NCBI GenBank assembly: GCA_034359265.1
Contig: CP136893.1
Coordinates: 47,503,501-47,567,500, forward strand
DNA length: 64,000 bases
From: Canna indica
Lineage: Eukaryota; Streptophyta; Magnoliopsida; Zingiberales; Cannaceae
Direction: 5' to 3'
Position numbers and translations under genes: made by a program
In this document: positions 36,028 through 46,890 of the stretch, one piece after another
Numbering within the stretch: the stretch's first letter is position 1
Layout: every line of letters begins with the position of its first letter
The notes under the pieces: model-generated
What the model was told of the DNA's origin: nothing
The model's database searches: none
What the model saw: only the letters and a program-made list of their open reading frames with translations

Positions 36028-37207
36028 ATATTTGGTATCAGAGCAAGGTCGTAGGATTAGATTTAACCATCTACCCTACAACTTAATTAGAATGTCTAGC
36101 GAAATCCAACTAGCTCAAGGGTCCTCTACTCAAACTCCACCGCTCTTTGATGGTAACAACTATGACTATTGGAAGATAAGAATGAATAGCTTCCTTCAAT
36201 CACTAGGCATGAAAGTATGGAGGATGATTCAAGTAGAGTATAATCAACCCACTAAGAATATGGATGAGTGGAACCCAGAAGAGATTAGACTCTTCAATGC
36301 AAATGCCAAGGCCATTAATGCACTATATTATGGCCTATCCATTAATGAGTTTAATCGTATTTCAACTTATAAGTCTACCTTTGAACTTTCGAATGTCCTA
36401 GAGACTACACATGAAGACACTTCACAAGTTAAGAAATCTAATATAAACCTTCTCATGCATGATTATGAAATGTTTAAAATGCTTTCGCATGAAACAATTG
36501 ATGCCATGTATGCTCGTTTCCAAAATATTACTAATAGTTTATCTTGTTGGCTTAAGGTTTTCAACATTGGTCTTAATCTCGGTTTTGATGATAACAAATA
36601 TGGAACTAATATTTCATTGAGAGTTATTTTCAGGTTTCATATCGGTTAGTGCACGGTGTCCTCGATCGGAAAAATTGGTGAAATCGGCAAGGATGCTCGT
36701 TGTCGCTCGGGATTCTTCGGAAAGTTAGAGTTTAGGTTTAGGGTGTCTAGTTTATGTTGTACATCCTCATGATGATGCATAAGAACCCAAAAATTATCCC
36801 TGAATCCCAAAATATGAAAACCCAAAAACCGTCCTGAAATTCACTAAGCCTAGGAGCTCCTTGGAGGGCTATATGACTTAGATATTTTCCTAACATAAAA
36901 AATGACGATAATTGTTCCTTGTGTTAAAACTAGATAACGAGATATTTTAAAGGATTTTTTGGAAGCCTTTAGCCTACCCATATTTGACCTGAGAAATTAG
37001 GAAATTTCTGTTTTCCAAAAATTTGTACTAGACCCCAAAAACTAGATTTTGATTCTTAAGGATTTTAATTTTTTAGATATTTTTATTGAATCCAAATGGG
37101 GGGTAATCCTTATATAATATTTATGTTTTAAAGTTATATAAGTAGACTTAGCGAAAACAAAACTAGAAATCGAATAAATAAAGCCTAACCAAACTGCCCT
37201 GCCCATG

Positions 37208-37505
37208 TTCGGTCGACCGATCGGTCGATCGAATGGTGTTAAAAATTGGTAGTAGCCATTCGGTTGATCGGTCGATCAACCGAAGATGGTTAAAAATCGG
37301 CAGTGGCTATTTCGGTCGACCATGTGGTCGATCGAACGAGGCCAAAAAGTGATAGTGTCTGCTTCGGTCAATCGCATAGCAGAGGAGCTGAAACATGACT
37401 CATTCGGTCGACCCTTCGGTTGACCAAATAGAGTGGCAGAAGCGCAGAATGCCAACGGTCGCTGGTCGGTCGATCAGTCGGTCGATCGACCGGCAAGCGA
37501 CCACA
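37208..37505. repeat. Array of GGTCGACC-type palindromes in LTR U3
   Basis: About six copies of a 24-28-base near-palindrome (TTCGGTCGACCGATCGGTCG and variants) are separated by 20-40 bases. It lies just upstream of the TATA box. Counterparts: 1813-1890, 6250-6390, 35400-35450, 48018-48055, 57948-58262. Confidence 0.9.
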
Positions 37506-37557
37506 CAACATTCAAGAGGCGAAAAAATGCCCGTTGAAATGTCGTTCCTTGGAGGGG

Positions 37558-37566
37558 TTATAAATA
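37558..37566 (+). promoter_or_regulatory. LTR TATA box
   Basis: TTATAAATA lies in the context GAGGGG...CCCCTC, which is conserved in the LTR at 1483 (TTATAACTA). On the minus strand of the LTR at 57122 the counterpart is near 57873-57883. Confidence 0.7.
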
Positions 37567-39930
37567 CCCCTCTCCAACCTTCATCACAACTACTTAACAA
37601 TTGATCCAAGCTTCCATTGAGCCATATTTGATCATCTATAAAGGATTTCTTGAGCCATCTCTTTGCAATCCCTAGTTTCCATGATAACACCTTGATCTAG
37701 CCTTTGAACCTTCAAGATTCATCTTCTGAAGACATCAAGAGGACTAGAGAGTTTCTTTTGGAGCTAAGTATAGTTTGATTTGTTTATTGCTCCAATTGTT
37801 ATTGTATTTTCTTGGTTATTTTCATTGTATACCACTTGTGTAAACCTAGAGTACTAGGTTGATTGAGTTGGTGGTTGCCTTTGTATTAAGGCTTAAATCC
37901 ACCATTGTAAACGTAGTTTACTAGGATTAGTTGAGTTGTCCTTAGGTTGAGGTGGGAGAGTGCTCTCGGTAGGATCGAAGACGTGATACTTTCGGGTATG
38001 GAAGTGCCTTCGGTTTGAGAGTGAAGACTTTTCGGTGTAAAGTCCTCATTGTAAGGAAACTAATTAATCTAGTTAAACTAGTTTGGAAATCCTAAGCGGG
38101 GTGCTTAGGTAGTGGAGTAGGCATTGGGGCCGAACCACTATAAATCATTGTGTTAGCATTGATATCTTTGTGTGTGCTAAATTGCTTTATTATTGCTTCC
38201 GCATTTAGTTGATAAAATGCAACTTGCCTAAGTAATCAAGTAAACGATTAAAATCAAAATTAGGTAAAAGATTTAGATATAGATAACACACTATTCACCC
38301 CCCCTCTAGTGTAGGCCATTTCACCCAACATATCTAATCTTGGAAAAGACATAAAAGAAGAGTAGAAGGTATAATATCCTAGATATTTTTAATTATTTTC
38401 CCTTTATTGTTTGTGTTTGCCAGCCTAGCGGGCTAGTTCGAGGTCGAGCCGAGTCGACTCATGGTCCGGTTCGAGCTTGCGAGCTCGGGTAAGTTGAATT
38501 ATGATTTATAATTATATAGCTAATTTATTAGACTATGTTGCATATGAGTGTGCATGTGTTTGATGCTTGTATTTTTATTATAGGGTTAGTTTGGGTTAGC
38601 GGGTTACGGATCCAGGTTGAGGAGAGTGCGGGTTAGGTTGTGGTTGGTTGAAAGTGAGAAGGGATTATAAAAATCCCCCCCCCCCAGGGCTGGCGGCTCC
38701 CCATTGGAGCCGCACCAACCGATTGAGTGAGGAGAGGAGCCGCTGAGCAGAGCGCTGCCCCACCTCACCTCTCTCTCTTGCAGCAGCCGAGCCAAGGAGC
38801 CCAGCCGCCTGAGCCGAGCCTTTCCTCCTCTCTCTCTCTCTCTTCCCCTTTCTTGAAGCCGACGGCTTGGGTGGAGCCGAGCCGCCCCCTTTCCCTCTTC
38901 TCTAAGCTAAGCCGCCATCTTTTGGAGCCAGATTCGAAGGTCGTCGACCGGGAATTCTCCTCTAATCCTTTTTCCTATTCAAGTGAGTGGATCTAGGGGT
39001 GATCCTAGGGGTGATCGACCAAGGTAGGGACAAGGGTGCCCTCAACATGTTCGACGAAATGCCTAAGCGAGGGTTCTTGTGTGTTCTTGAAATCTATGCT
39101 TGAATTGCTTATCAAATTAGGGTCCTATATGTTAAAGCATGCTTTGTAAAGAATATGTGATTTTTGGATAGATCCCATGTTTTACAAAGTAAGATCTTGA
39201 CATTGATGCCATGTGTGTTCTTGAAATGGGTTCTAAATCATGTTGCTTGATTCTTGTTAAAGATAATGTTGATGCTTGTTAGCCTCGTTTAATAAATATG
39301 AATGTTGTGAAATTTACCTCAAGATTAGTATTCTATTTTGATAATAATTAAGGATCTAATTTCTGTAAATTTTAGATTTTATTCCCATAATATGCTGAAA
39401 ATTCAACCTTATTGGAATTTCATGCTGAGATAATGAATTTGTGCTGCTTTTGAATTCTCTGTTGTGATGCGTATAGTTTTCTGAATATAGTCGTGTAGCC
39501 TAACGTCTCGACCAGAAAATATAGTTTGGAAACATAGGACACACTCTGGAGACCAGATTCGAGTTTGATATATCAGTTCCGAGCACAACAGTAAGCTAAA
39601 ACAAAACCTTAATCTTGGTGATTATAATTTTAATTGTATAATTAAAATTAAATAAAAGGCTGCATAATCTATTATAAACCAACAAATAAAATTTATGCAT
39701 GAAATAAAACCTTATAGGTTTATGATATTACGGGTCTAGAAGTTGGGATTGGACATTGAGTGTTGTGGAGTTTTCCCAATAGAGACATTCCTAAGACGCT
39801 GTAGGAGGCACTTGACTTAGGTCATGTTGCACCATATCTTGTGAATGGCGAAGAGTCTCGGTTAGGAGCTGGACTACGGGCATGACCTAGAAGGTTGGAT
39901 GGCTAATTCCCAACCTGTGGTTAGAGGAAT

Positions 39931-41304
39931 TGTTGGGTGAAATGGCCACACTAGAGGGGGGGATGAATAGTGTGTTAACTAATAAATTAGTCTAAATCCG
40001 ATTTTAATCATTTCTTAAATTATTTAGGCAATTCAAAATTATATGACTAAATGCAGAAGCGAGTAACAAAGAAAACAATGCTAACACAAGTATTTATAGT
40101 GGTTCGGCCCCAATGGCTACTCCACTACCTAAGCACCTCGCTTAGGATTTTCAAACTAAGCTTTACTAGATTAATTTTGTTTTCCTTACAACGAGGACTT
40201 TGATCGGAAGAGTCTCGCTCTCAACCTAAGGCGCTTCCACACCCGGAAGTCTCCGCCTTCTTACCGAGAGCACTCTTCCACCTCAACCTAAGGGACAACT
40301 CAACTAACCTAGTAAACTATGTTTACACAAGTGGCTTTACACCTTCTACACCAAGGATACCACTTACACACAAAGACCTAATACTAGGTCTTCTTACAAG
40401 CTTGAAATACGAAGAAATAAATCACAAAATACACAATTAATGGAGCAAATAAATAATACAATAAATACTTAGCTCCAAACATGAGTCCTGGTTCCTCTTG
40501 ATGCCTCAATGATAAAACGTTCAAAGCTTGAAGGCGCGATCAAGGATGTATCATGGAAACTAGGGCTTATCAAAGGAATGACTTAAGAAATGATTTAGAA
40601 TGGTCAAGAATGGCTTAATGAAGTTTTTAGAGTGATCAAAAGTTGTTTAAGGAAGGCTGGGTTTGGAAATTTATAACCCTACAACGAAAATAGCGCGTCA
40701 ACGGTCGAATTTGAAACATAAATATTATATAAGGATTACCCCCATTTGGATTCAATAAAAATATCTAAAAAATCAAAATCTTTAAGAATTAAAATCTAGT
40801 TTTTGGGGTCTAGTACAAATTTTCAGAAAATAGAAATTTTCTAACTTCCGGGGTCAAGTATGGGTAGCCTAAAGACTTTCAAAAAATTCTTTAAAATACA
40901 TCATTATCTAGTTTCTACCCAAGAAACAATTACTGCCATTTTTTATATCAAGATAATATCTAGGTCATATATCCCTCCAAGGAGCTCCCTAGGCTTAGTG
41001 AATTTCAGGGTGGTTTTGGGTTTTCATGATTTGGGGTTCGGGATTGGTTTTTGGGTTCTTATGCATCATCATGAGGATTTACAACATAAACTAGATACCC
41101 TAAACTTAAACTCTAATTTCCCAAAGAATCCGAGCGCCAACGAGCATCCTTGCCAATTTCTCTAATTTCTTCAATTTTTTCGATCGGGGATGTCGTGCGC
41201 TAACGATATGGAACCTGAAAGAAACTCTTCATGAAATCATTAGTTCCATGTTTGTTATAATTAAAACCGAGATTAAGACCAAGGTTGAAAACCTTAAGCC
41301 AACA
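39931..41304 (-). mobile_element. Copia solo LTR, minus strand, TSD GGAAT
   Basis: It starts TGTTGGGTGAAATGG (complement of the LTR end) and ends CCAACA. GGAAT is perfect at 39926-39930 and 41305-41309. At 1374 bp it is shorter than its sisters because most of the palindrome array is missing near 40690-40720. It is nested inside the Ty3 solo LTR, at the edge of a minisatellite. Confidence 0.97.
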
Positions 41305-41634
41305 GGAATAAGTTTGGATTGGTGAATCCTTATTATTCTTACGTTATCTTTTTGGAACAACTTTGGATGAGCAAATCCCGATTGCTCCTGTGTTTTCTCG
41401 TGGAACAAGTTCGAACGGGCAAATCCCAATTGTTCCCGAGTTTCTCTCAAGGAATAAGTTCGGACGGGCAAATTCGGATTATTCCTGTGATATCTTAAAG
41501 GGACAAGTTCGGACGGGCGAATCTCGATTGTTCCTTCGCGTCTCGTGGAGCAAGTTCGGTGGGCCAATCCCGATTGCTCCCGAATTTCTTTATATTAGGA
41601 CAAGTTCGGATGGACCAATCCCGATTATCCTAGT
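41305..41634. repeat. Tandem repeat of about 48 bp, seven units, in a Ty3 LTR
   Basis: Units are of the type GGACAAGTTCGGACGGGCAA followed by ATCCCGATTGTTCC and a T/C-rich spacer; unit lengths vary from about 36 to 51. The Copia solo LTR sits at the left edge. Overlapping open frames here are by-products of the repeat. Confidence 0.88.
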
Positions 41635-42529
41635 ATGTTTTGTTGACCTAGGGCATGGTAGGCTTAGGCACGATGTTCTTCACCGTTTGGGTGTTGGATG
41701 CCTTCGGGCATGTGTGGCCAGATGGTCTGTTAGCTAGTCAAATGTTTATGACCTTTCCTACTTGAGTCAAGTGTTTGCATTGTGCTATATATCTGTGTTT
41801 GATTTCTCGTGGGGGTTGGTAGAATCGCTCACTGAGTTTCTTTGAACTCATCCATTGTCGTTTGTTTTTGTTTTGTAGAGGCTGACCGATTAGGTGGGCT
41901 GGAGCACTTGGTGCGGCTGGAGGGCAGAGGAGCTACATTGATCTCATAGCAGTCCTAGTTAGGGGTCGTAGTCGAGTTTGTAGTATTTTGTCATGAACTT
42001 GTGACTTGGTGTTTTGGAGTTGTAGTCCCGTAGGGACATTCATGTCATTTATTCAGATTTTATTTGTAAAAGAACAGTTGAACCTTGATTCTTTTATTTC
42101 CGCATTTGAACTTTCTGCTAAACACATTACCTTTATAATAAAATTTGTTTTGTTTTCCTTTTAAAATAAAAAAGTGATATTTCTTCCGCTATCTTTTTAT
42201 GTGTTGGCATGTGCATGGGTTAGGCTGCGGGGTATAGGCACGTATACCTTGGATGGTCACGTGACCCTGAGTTGGGGTGTGACAAAAGGTAAGGAAGCTC
42301 CTCTGATCTCTTCCCAAAGCTTGGGAGCCAAAGGTAATTGCGGTCATAGAAGCCAAGCAATTGGCGACCTAGAAGCTTACCGAGCTAATTGGATATCTCA
42401 TGACTCATGAGATCCACATGAGGGCACACAAGAAGGAAGATGCTCCCAAAAGCAAGACGATTGCTTTAAAAGCATCACACAAGGGTTGAAGCAAAAGAAA
42501 TAGTGCCCTTGAGCCAATCATATGTTGAT

Positions 42530-43614
42530 GTGTAGGGAACTATTTTTGGTTAATGAATTATATGAGGCGATTTTTCATCATATGCTGCATCTATATTATA
42601 TATATATTAGATTGTGATGAACCCCATGAACCCGGGCAATTGATTCCAAGGCCATGATGAGCTCATGCCATGATTTTAGGGTGGCCGCCCATCAAGTTCC
42701 TCCTTCCCGGGTTTGTGAAGCTGAATTGAAGATCTCTTCCTCTTGGGTGTGTCATCTCCTTCATCTTCTTGGAGGAGTCCAAGAAGGACATCGAGGTATT
42801 TCTTCATCTTCATCGCATTCCGTGATTTTCTCATCCCTCTTCCTTCCTTTTGGTGCTCGGTTTTTGGTGGAAGAGCCAGCTTCACCTTGGTGCATTTCAG
42901 GGTTGAGATTGCCTCTTTATTGAGCCACAACGAGTATTGGTGTTTGCTGTCCCTTGGTTGCAAGACGCTTGGTGTGGACATTCCTTGGAGGACGTAAGCG
43001 TGGACGTCTTGAAACGGGGATAGGAGCACCCATATCATCCATATTATAAGGTATATCTTCTCCTTCTACTCATAGATTGAATGCCTTTTTTATATATCTC
43101 TTAATATATATGTGCATTCATGTAATCTGAGACACCAATTCATGATTGTGTAATTGATATCTCGCATGGTTATTTAATTATCAGATAAAATTGTGAAATT
43201 ATATATGTTTTGGGTGGTGACTTCGAGAGGGCTCGAGAACAAGACAATAACTGAGTTCTTCATGAACTCATCCCTATTTGTTTATGTTTTGTTTCAGCTC
43301 CAGAACAATAGAGATATTGTAGCACACGAGGCGTAGCTGGGGTGGCAGGCTCGGGGTACAGATCTCGTGACGAGTAGTCATAGTGGAGTCTTAAAAGAGT
43401 TTTATGCATTTTACTTTTTGAGTCATTTGGATCTAGAACTTGTGCATGGTCATTTGGACATTCAGGATTAATTTGGAGTTATCTTTTATAACTCTTTTGG
43501 TAAATGCATGGTTGTTATTTTTCATTTCCGCATTAATTTGTGTTCATAGTTGGGTAGGCTTCGGAGTAGTGTATTTTGGTCGGTCACGTGACCCTAGGTT
43601 TTGGGGGCGTGACA
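42530..43614 (+). mobile_element. Ty3-type LTR remnant
   Basis: The right end has the CACGTGACCC...GGGGGCGTGACA signature and the ATTTCCGCATTAA block of the other Ty3 LTRs. The left boundary, where the gag remnant fades out at about 42500-42540, is not defined. The open frames at 42654-43038 run on both strands of the same stretch and carry no known motif. Confidence 0.6.
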
Positions 43615-44006
43615 TATTTGTTCAAACAAAAATTGGACAGAAGGTGAACATCCTAAAATGTATCAACTTAAAATTTTTGGGAGTGAATTTGGGATAAATA
43701 TGGGTGAATCTGAGGTAACTAACATTGAACATAGGTTATGTAGTATTGAACCAAGGAATAGCAATGATGAATCTCAATTTTATTTATGTTCAAATAGAAA
43801 CTAGACAGAAGGTGAATTCCTTAATATGTATCAACCTAGAATTTGGCTGAATGAACTCGAGTCCGCTATGAGTGAATCTGAAAATACTATGAGTGAACTT
43901 GAGTTAGTCACCACAAGTTCATTTGTATGAAGCCCATATTAGTGTTATCCTATACTTTAAGATTAAATATATCATTGTTGTTCATTGGTTCAATGTTAAT
44001 CACCTC
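43615..44006 (+). mobile_element. Partial copy of the GAGTGAA-rich TIR element
   Basis: Follows 50140-50215 plus 51677-52000 closely (TTCAAACAAAAATTGG, GGTAACTAACATTGAACATA, CTATGAGTGAACTTGAG). The left part is missing, replaced by the Ty3 LTR, and the right end is cut by an LTR fragment at about 44007. Confidence 0.8.
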
Positions 44007-44406
44007 GGGATTAGTTGAGTTATCCTTAGGTTGAGGTGGGAGAGTGCTCTCGTTAGGAAGACGGGATACTTCCGGGTGTGGAAGTGCCTTCGGTTTGAGA
44101 GCGGAGACTTTCCGATGTAAAGTCCTCATTGTAATGAAACTAATTAATCTAGTTAAACTAATTTGAAAATCCTAAGCGAGGTGCTTAGGTAGTGGAGTAG
44201 GCATTGGGGCCGAACCACTATAAATTATTGTGTTAGCATTGTCTCTCTTTTATTTGCTTAATTATCTTATTATTGCTTCCGCTTGTATTCGAATTTGTGA
44301 ATTGCCTAAGTAGTTTCAGAAAAGATTAAAATCGGAATTAGACAAAAAGATTTAGATAATATAACACACTATTCATCCTCCCTCTAGTGTGGCCATTTCA
44401 CCAACA
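44007..44406 (+). mobile_element. Copia LTR 3' fragment
   Basis: Matches the R-U5 part of the 36545 solo LTR (GGATTAGTTGAG to TTTCACCAACA). The U3 half is missing, so this is a truncated copy without TSD. Confidence 0.88.
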
Positions 44407-45711
44407 CTGGTCATCGCCAAGCTCTCCCGTTGTATCTCATCATGAACCAACGAGTAAGGTTTTGCAGGATTGCCCGACCTACCTACTATGCTCTTCCCTC
44501 CACCAACCATTTTTTTTAACCCGATGAAATAAAAACCCTAATAAATGAGGGACGAATCAGTACAACTATCAACTTAAGGCTAACCTGCACAAAACAGAAA
44601 TAAAAGGTCTGATCATGAAGACTCGCCGAAAATGGATGAAAGCGGACGAGACAGTGAATTGAGTGATAGTGTCGCCGGCGAAAATCTTGAGAGCAAGAAG
44701 CAAGTGGCGAACAAGAACATAAAATGCGAGAAAGCTCAAAATGAAGTAAAGGAGGGAGTTTTAACGCTCGAGAGGTGATAACTTCCTCATTGAAGGGCCT
44801 ACTATTACATTCAAAGAGCAGAATGAATCCTAACTAGTCATTCCATCAGTGGCGGACACCAAAATGCCTCAAAGATGAACGACCAGATCTCTGCACCATG
44901 ATTACCCCCTTCCAAAATTAAATGTTAGAAAGCAAATACTAACAGGGGTAAACACATGAAATGGGCACTCTTTCTTCTTGCAGACACCATACTAGGCGCA
45001 GAAACCAAAGAGTCACAAGATGACAAATCCAAGATACGTTGATCGCACCTACCTCGGTAATTCAACTGAGGGCAGAACCCGACACGTGGTCACATATCGA
45101 AGTTTGACCGAAGTCAAATACTCAGACATACGTAGAACTCGATAGACAAACATAAGTCGAGACACTATTACAGCTTGACACGAAGTCCTCAGACTCCAAC
45201 CAAGATCGGGGGCTATGGACTAGACTCTTTGGGCTCGGCCCGAAAGCACCCCAACTCATGAACCATACTTAAATCGAACCAACTATAACTTAGCCCGGGA
45301 GCTCCATTGGGTCAAACAAGGATATCAACATCCTTCATTTATCACCAGAGATTCGACAACAGTAATAAGCCCGCAATCTTAGGGATAAACATCAACCCAT
45401 TCAGAGCATATCCCAACGAGGTTCCAGGAGACATCATGGTCGAACACCCCGACCTACCTTATAAAACAGACACGACGCACATCAGGTATACTCTCGATTC
45501 CAATTTTCATACCCATCATATGAGATTCCTTCTCTCTTAATATCAGAGTGTTTTTGTAGGTCGTCACCAGAACCGCGCTGGTCTAAGAGACGCAAAGGCT
45601 TGCAACACCCCCGACTTCAGGTGAGAACAACATCAAATTTTCCTTTTTAAACTTTTTGGTTTCTTTATTTCTTTTCATGAGTAAATCATATAATTTCCTA
45701 CATTCCTCTAA
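44407..45711. mobile_element. Probable Ty3 (Tat-like) 3' end and LTR remnant
   Basis: A purine-rich GATCGGGGGCTATGG near 45205-45220 resembles the polypurine tract/LTR start of plant Tat-lineage elements. Upstream sequence (44600-45200) looks like their long untranslated 3' part, and 45470-45620 (GACTTCAGGTGAG) like an LTR end. No coding motif confirms it. Confidence 0.35.
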
Positions 45712-45915
45712 TGGTATGTTTGCTTCATTGGATAGGATTGGATAATAAATGGGAGAGGATTGGATATGAATCTTTTTAATCTAGTGTACATTGGATATCA
45801 TATTCATTTTATATTATTATAATCATATTCTTTTCTAATCAATGCACTAAACAAATAATGGATTCAAATCCATATCTTATCCTATCTCCCTTAATCCTAT
45901 GAAGCAAACAAGCAC
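45712..45915. mobile_element. Tourist-like MITE (dimer, left unit), TSD TAA
   Basis: 204 bp. Ends TGGTATGTTTGCTTCAT and, complemented, GTGCTTGTTTGCTTCAT. TAA at 45709-45711 and 45916-45918. Confidence 0.85.
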
Positions 45916-45918
45916 TAA

Positions 45919-46114
45919 GTGCATGTTTGCTTCATAGGATAAGAAATGATATGATAAGGGATGGATTAATATCCATTGTTTGTTTAGTGAATGGATTAGA
46001 AGAAAATGAGTATAAAATTGATATTATATTCGGTGTATACCGAAATTTTTTAAAAAAATTATCCAATCCACTCTCATTTATTATTCAATCCTATTCTATG
46101 AAGCAAACATACCC
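45919..46114. mobile_element. Tourist-like MITE (dimer, right unit), TSD TAA
   Basis: 196 bp. Ends GTGCATGTTTGCTTCATAGG and, complemented, GGGTATGTTTGCTTCATAG. TAA at 45916-45918 (shared with the left unit) and 46115-46117. It abuts the truncated gag on its right. Confidence 0.87.
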
Positions 46115-46117
46115 TAA

Positions 46118-46830
46118 TAATTTATCAAAAGACATATCAAGTGAATTTAAACTACTAGAATTACTATCATCAAGATTTTCATCATAAAACATATCAAGTG
46201 AAATTGAGTCCCATGAGGCACAATTGGAGAGTAGCCTCTTCATGATGATAAAAAGGTGTTTCATGTGAATCGGAGGTGAATACGAAGGTCTTCTTCTTTT
46301 TGTTTGATTTTTTTCCCACCAAGGAACAATTTTTCTTGATGTGTCCCTTTTGTTGGCACATGAAGCAAACAACCTTGTTTCTTTTCTGGTTCTTTACACT
46401 TGCTTCTTTGGCTACACATGCTTTGGGCATCAAAAACCACATTAGTGCTTGGGGGTGACCATTGTCATCACCATCCTCAACAATAGTAGTTAACTCCTCA
46501 ATTTTTGCATAATCATATAAAATATTTAAATTAGCTCAAACATCAAATGTCGAAGTACAATACATGACTTTTTAAAAAATATCATTTTTCTAAATAACAA
46601 AAAATGCAATTCATAACTTTAGCATTCAAATTAAATGAATCATTTTGTTCTTGAGTCCATGAATTTATGTCAACCTTAGGTTCAACATATTGCGTTTTCA
46701 ACATCTCATAAACCCCTAAACCTTGAGTCCTAAAGAAAGTGTATATTCTATTCTTCCAAAGACCAAAGTCTAATTAAGCTATCGAACATAGGGGGTGTAG
46801 AAACTACCGACTCTAGTGTCATTCTTGGAT
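46118..46830 (-). pseudogene. Copia gag remnant, minus strand
   Basis: Read on the minus strand: an N-terminal gag start near 46825, an SWTQEQND-like stretch, the YDYAKIEELT junction, and a good zinc knuckle CFMCQQKGHIKKNC (about 46315-46360). A Lys-rich and Ser/Asn/Asp-rich part follows, cut at the MITE dimer. At least two frameshifts separate these parts. The missing UBN2 middle is the same as in the gag at 2681. It belongs with the LTR at 46891-48374, which lies upstream of it. The 3' half of this element is gone. Confidence 0.85.
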
Positions 46831-46876
46831 CAAAGTTCAATATAGTAGAGATGGTGAAATCTTAAACTACGAACCC

Positions 46877-46888
46877 GCTCTGATACCA
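46877..46888 (-). other. Primer-binding site, minus strand
   Basis: GCTCTGATACCA, the complement of TGGTATCAGAGC, two bases from the LTR at 46891. Confidence 0.88.
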
Positions 46889-46890
46889 AA

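Larger units (their letters stand above)
36545..38330 (+). mobile_element. Copia solo LTR, TSD TATCT
   Basis: It is 1786 bp, TGTTGG to CCAACA, with perfect TATCT at 36540-36544 and 38331-38335. It has the GGTCGACC palindrome array at about 37208-37505 and a TATA box at 37558. No primer site or polypurine tract adjoins it; gag frame continues on both sides. The open frame ending at 36649 simply runs from the host gag into this LTR. Confidence 0.97.
38370..42284 (+). mobile_element. Ty3 chromovirus-type solo LTR with nested insertion
   Basis: It starts TATAATATCCTAG (first G of TGTAAT lost) and ends GGGGTGTGACA. Flanks GAAGG (38365-38369) and AAAGG (42285-42289) are a TSD with one mismatch. 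It shares the GCCAGCCTAGCGGGCTAG and GGTGGGCTGGAGCACTTGG blocks with 15405-17914. TATAAAAA is at about 38666. It contains a reverse Copia solo LTR (39931-41304) and a minisatellite. Without the insert it is about 2.5 kb, like its relative. Confidence 0.88.
36092..42500 (+). pseudogene. Copia gag (UBN2) split by two solo LTRs
   Basis: The gag starts at ATG 36092 (MSSEIQLAQGSS). It has the UBN2 hallmarks: PPLFDGNNYDYWKIRM, MDEWNPEEIRLFNANAKA, and a DTSQVKKSNINLLMHDYE-type helix. It breaks at 36544 (solo LTR with TSD TATCT), continues 38336-38369, breaks again (Ty3 solo LTR), and resumes at 42290 with SLPKAWEPKVIAVIEAKQLA and GYLMTHEIHMRAHKKE, up to about 42500. Stops lie at 38364, near 42300 and near 42371. 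Unlike the gag at 2681 it keeps the central UBN2 part, so the two are different lineages. Pol and the 3' LTR are missing. The frame continues across both insertion points. Confidence 0.9.

Noticed and set aside
36545..36649. C-terminal part of the 212-codon ORF at 36011 as gag
   Set aside because: These codons are the start of the inserted solo LTR; true gag resumes after the second TATCT.
42654..43038. Opposing ORFs of 84-120 codons
   Set aside because: No recognisable domain, both strands open over the same bases, inside a Ty3 LTR remnant.
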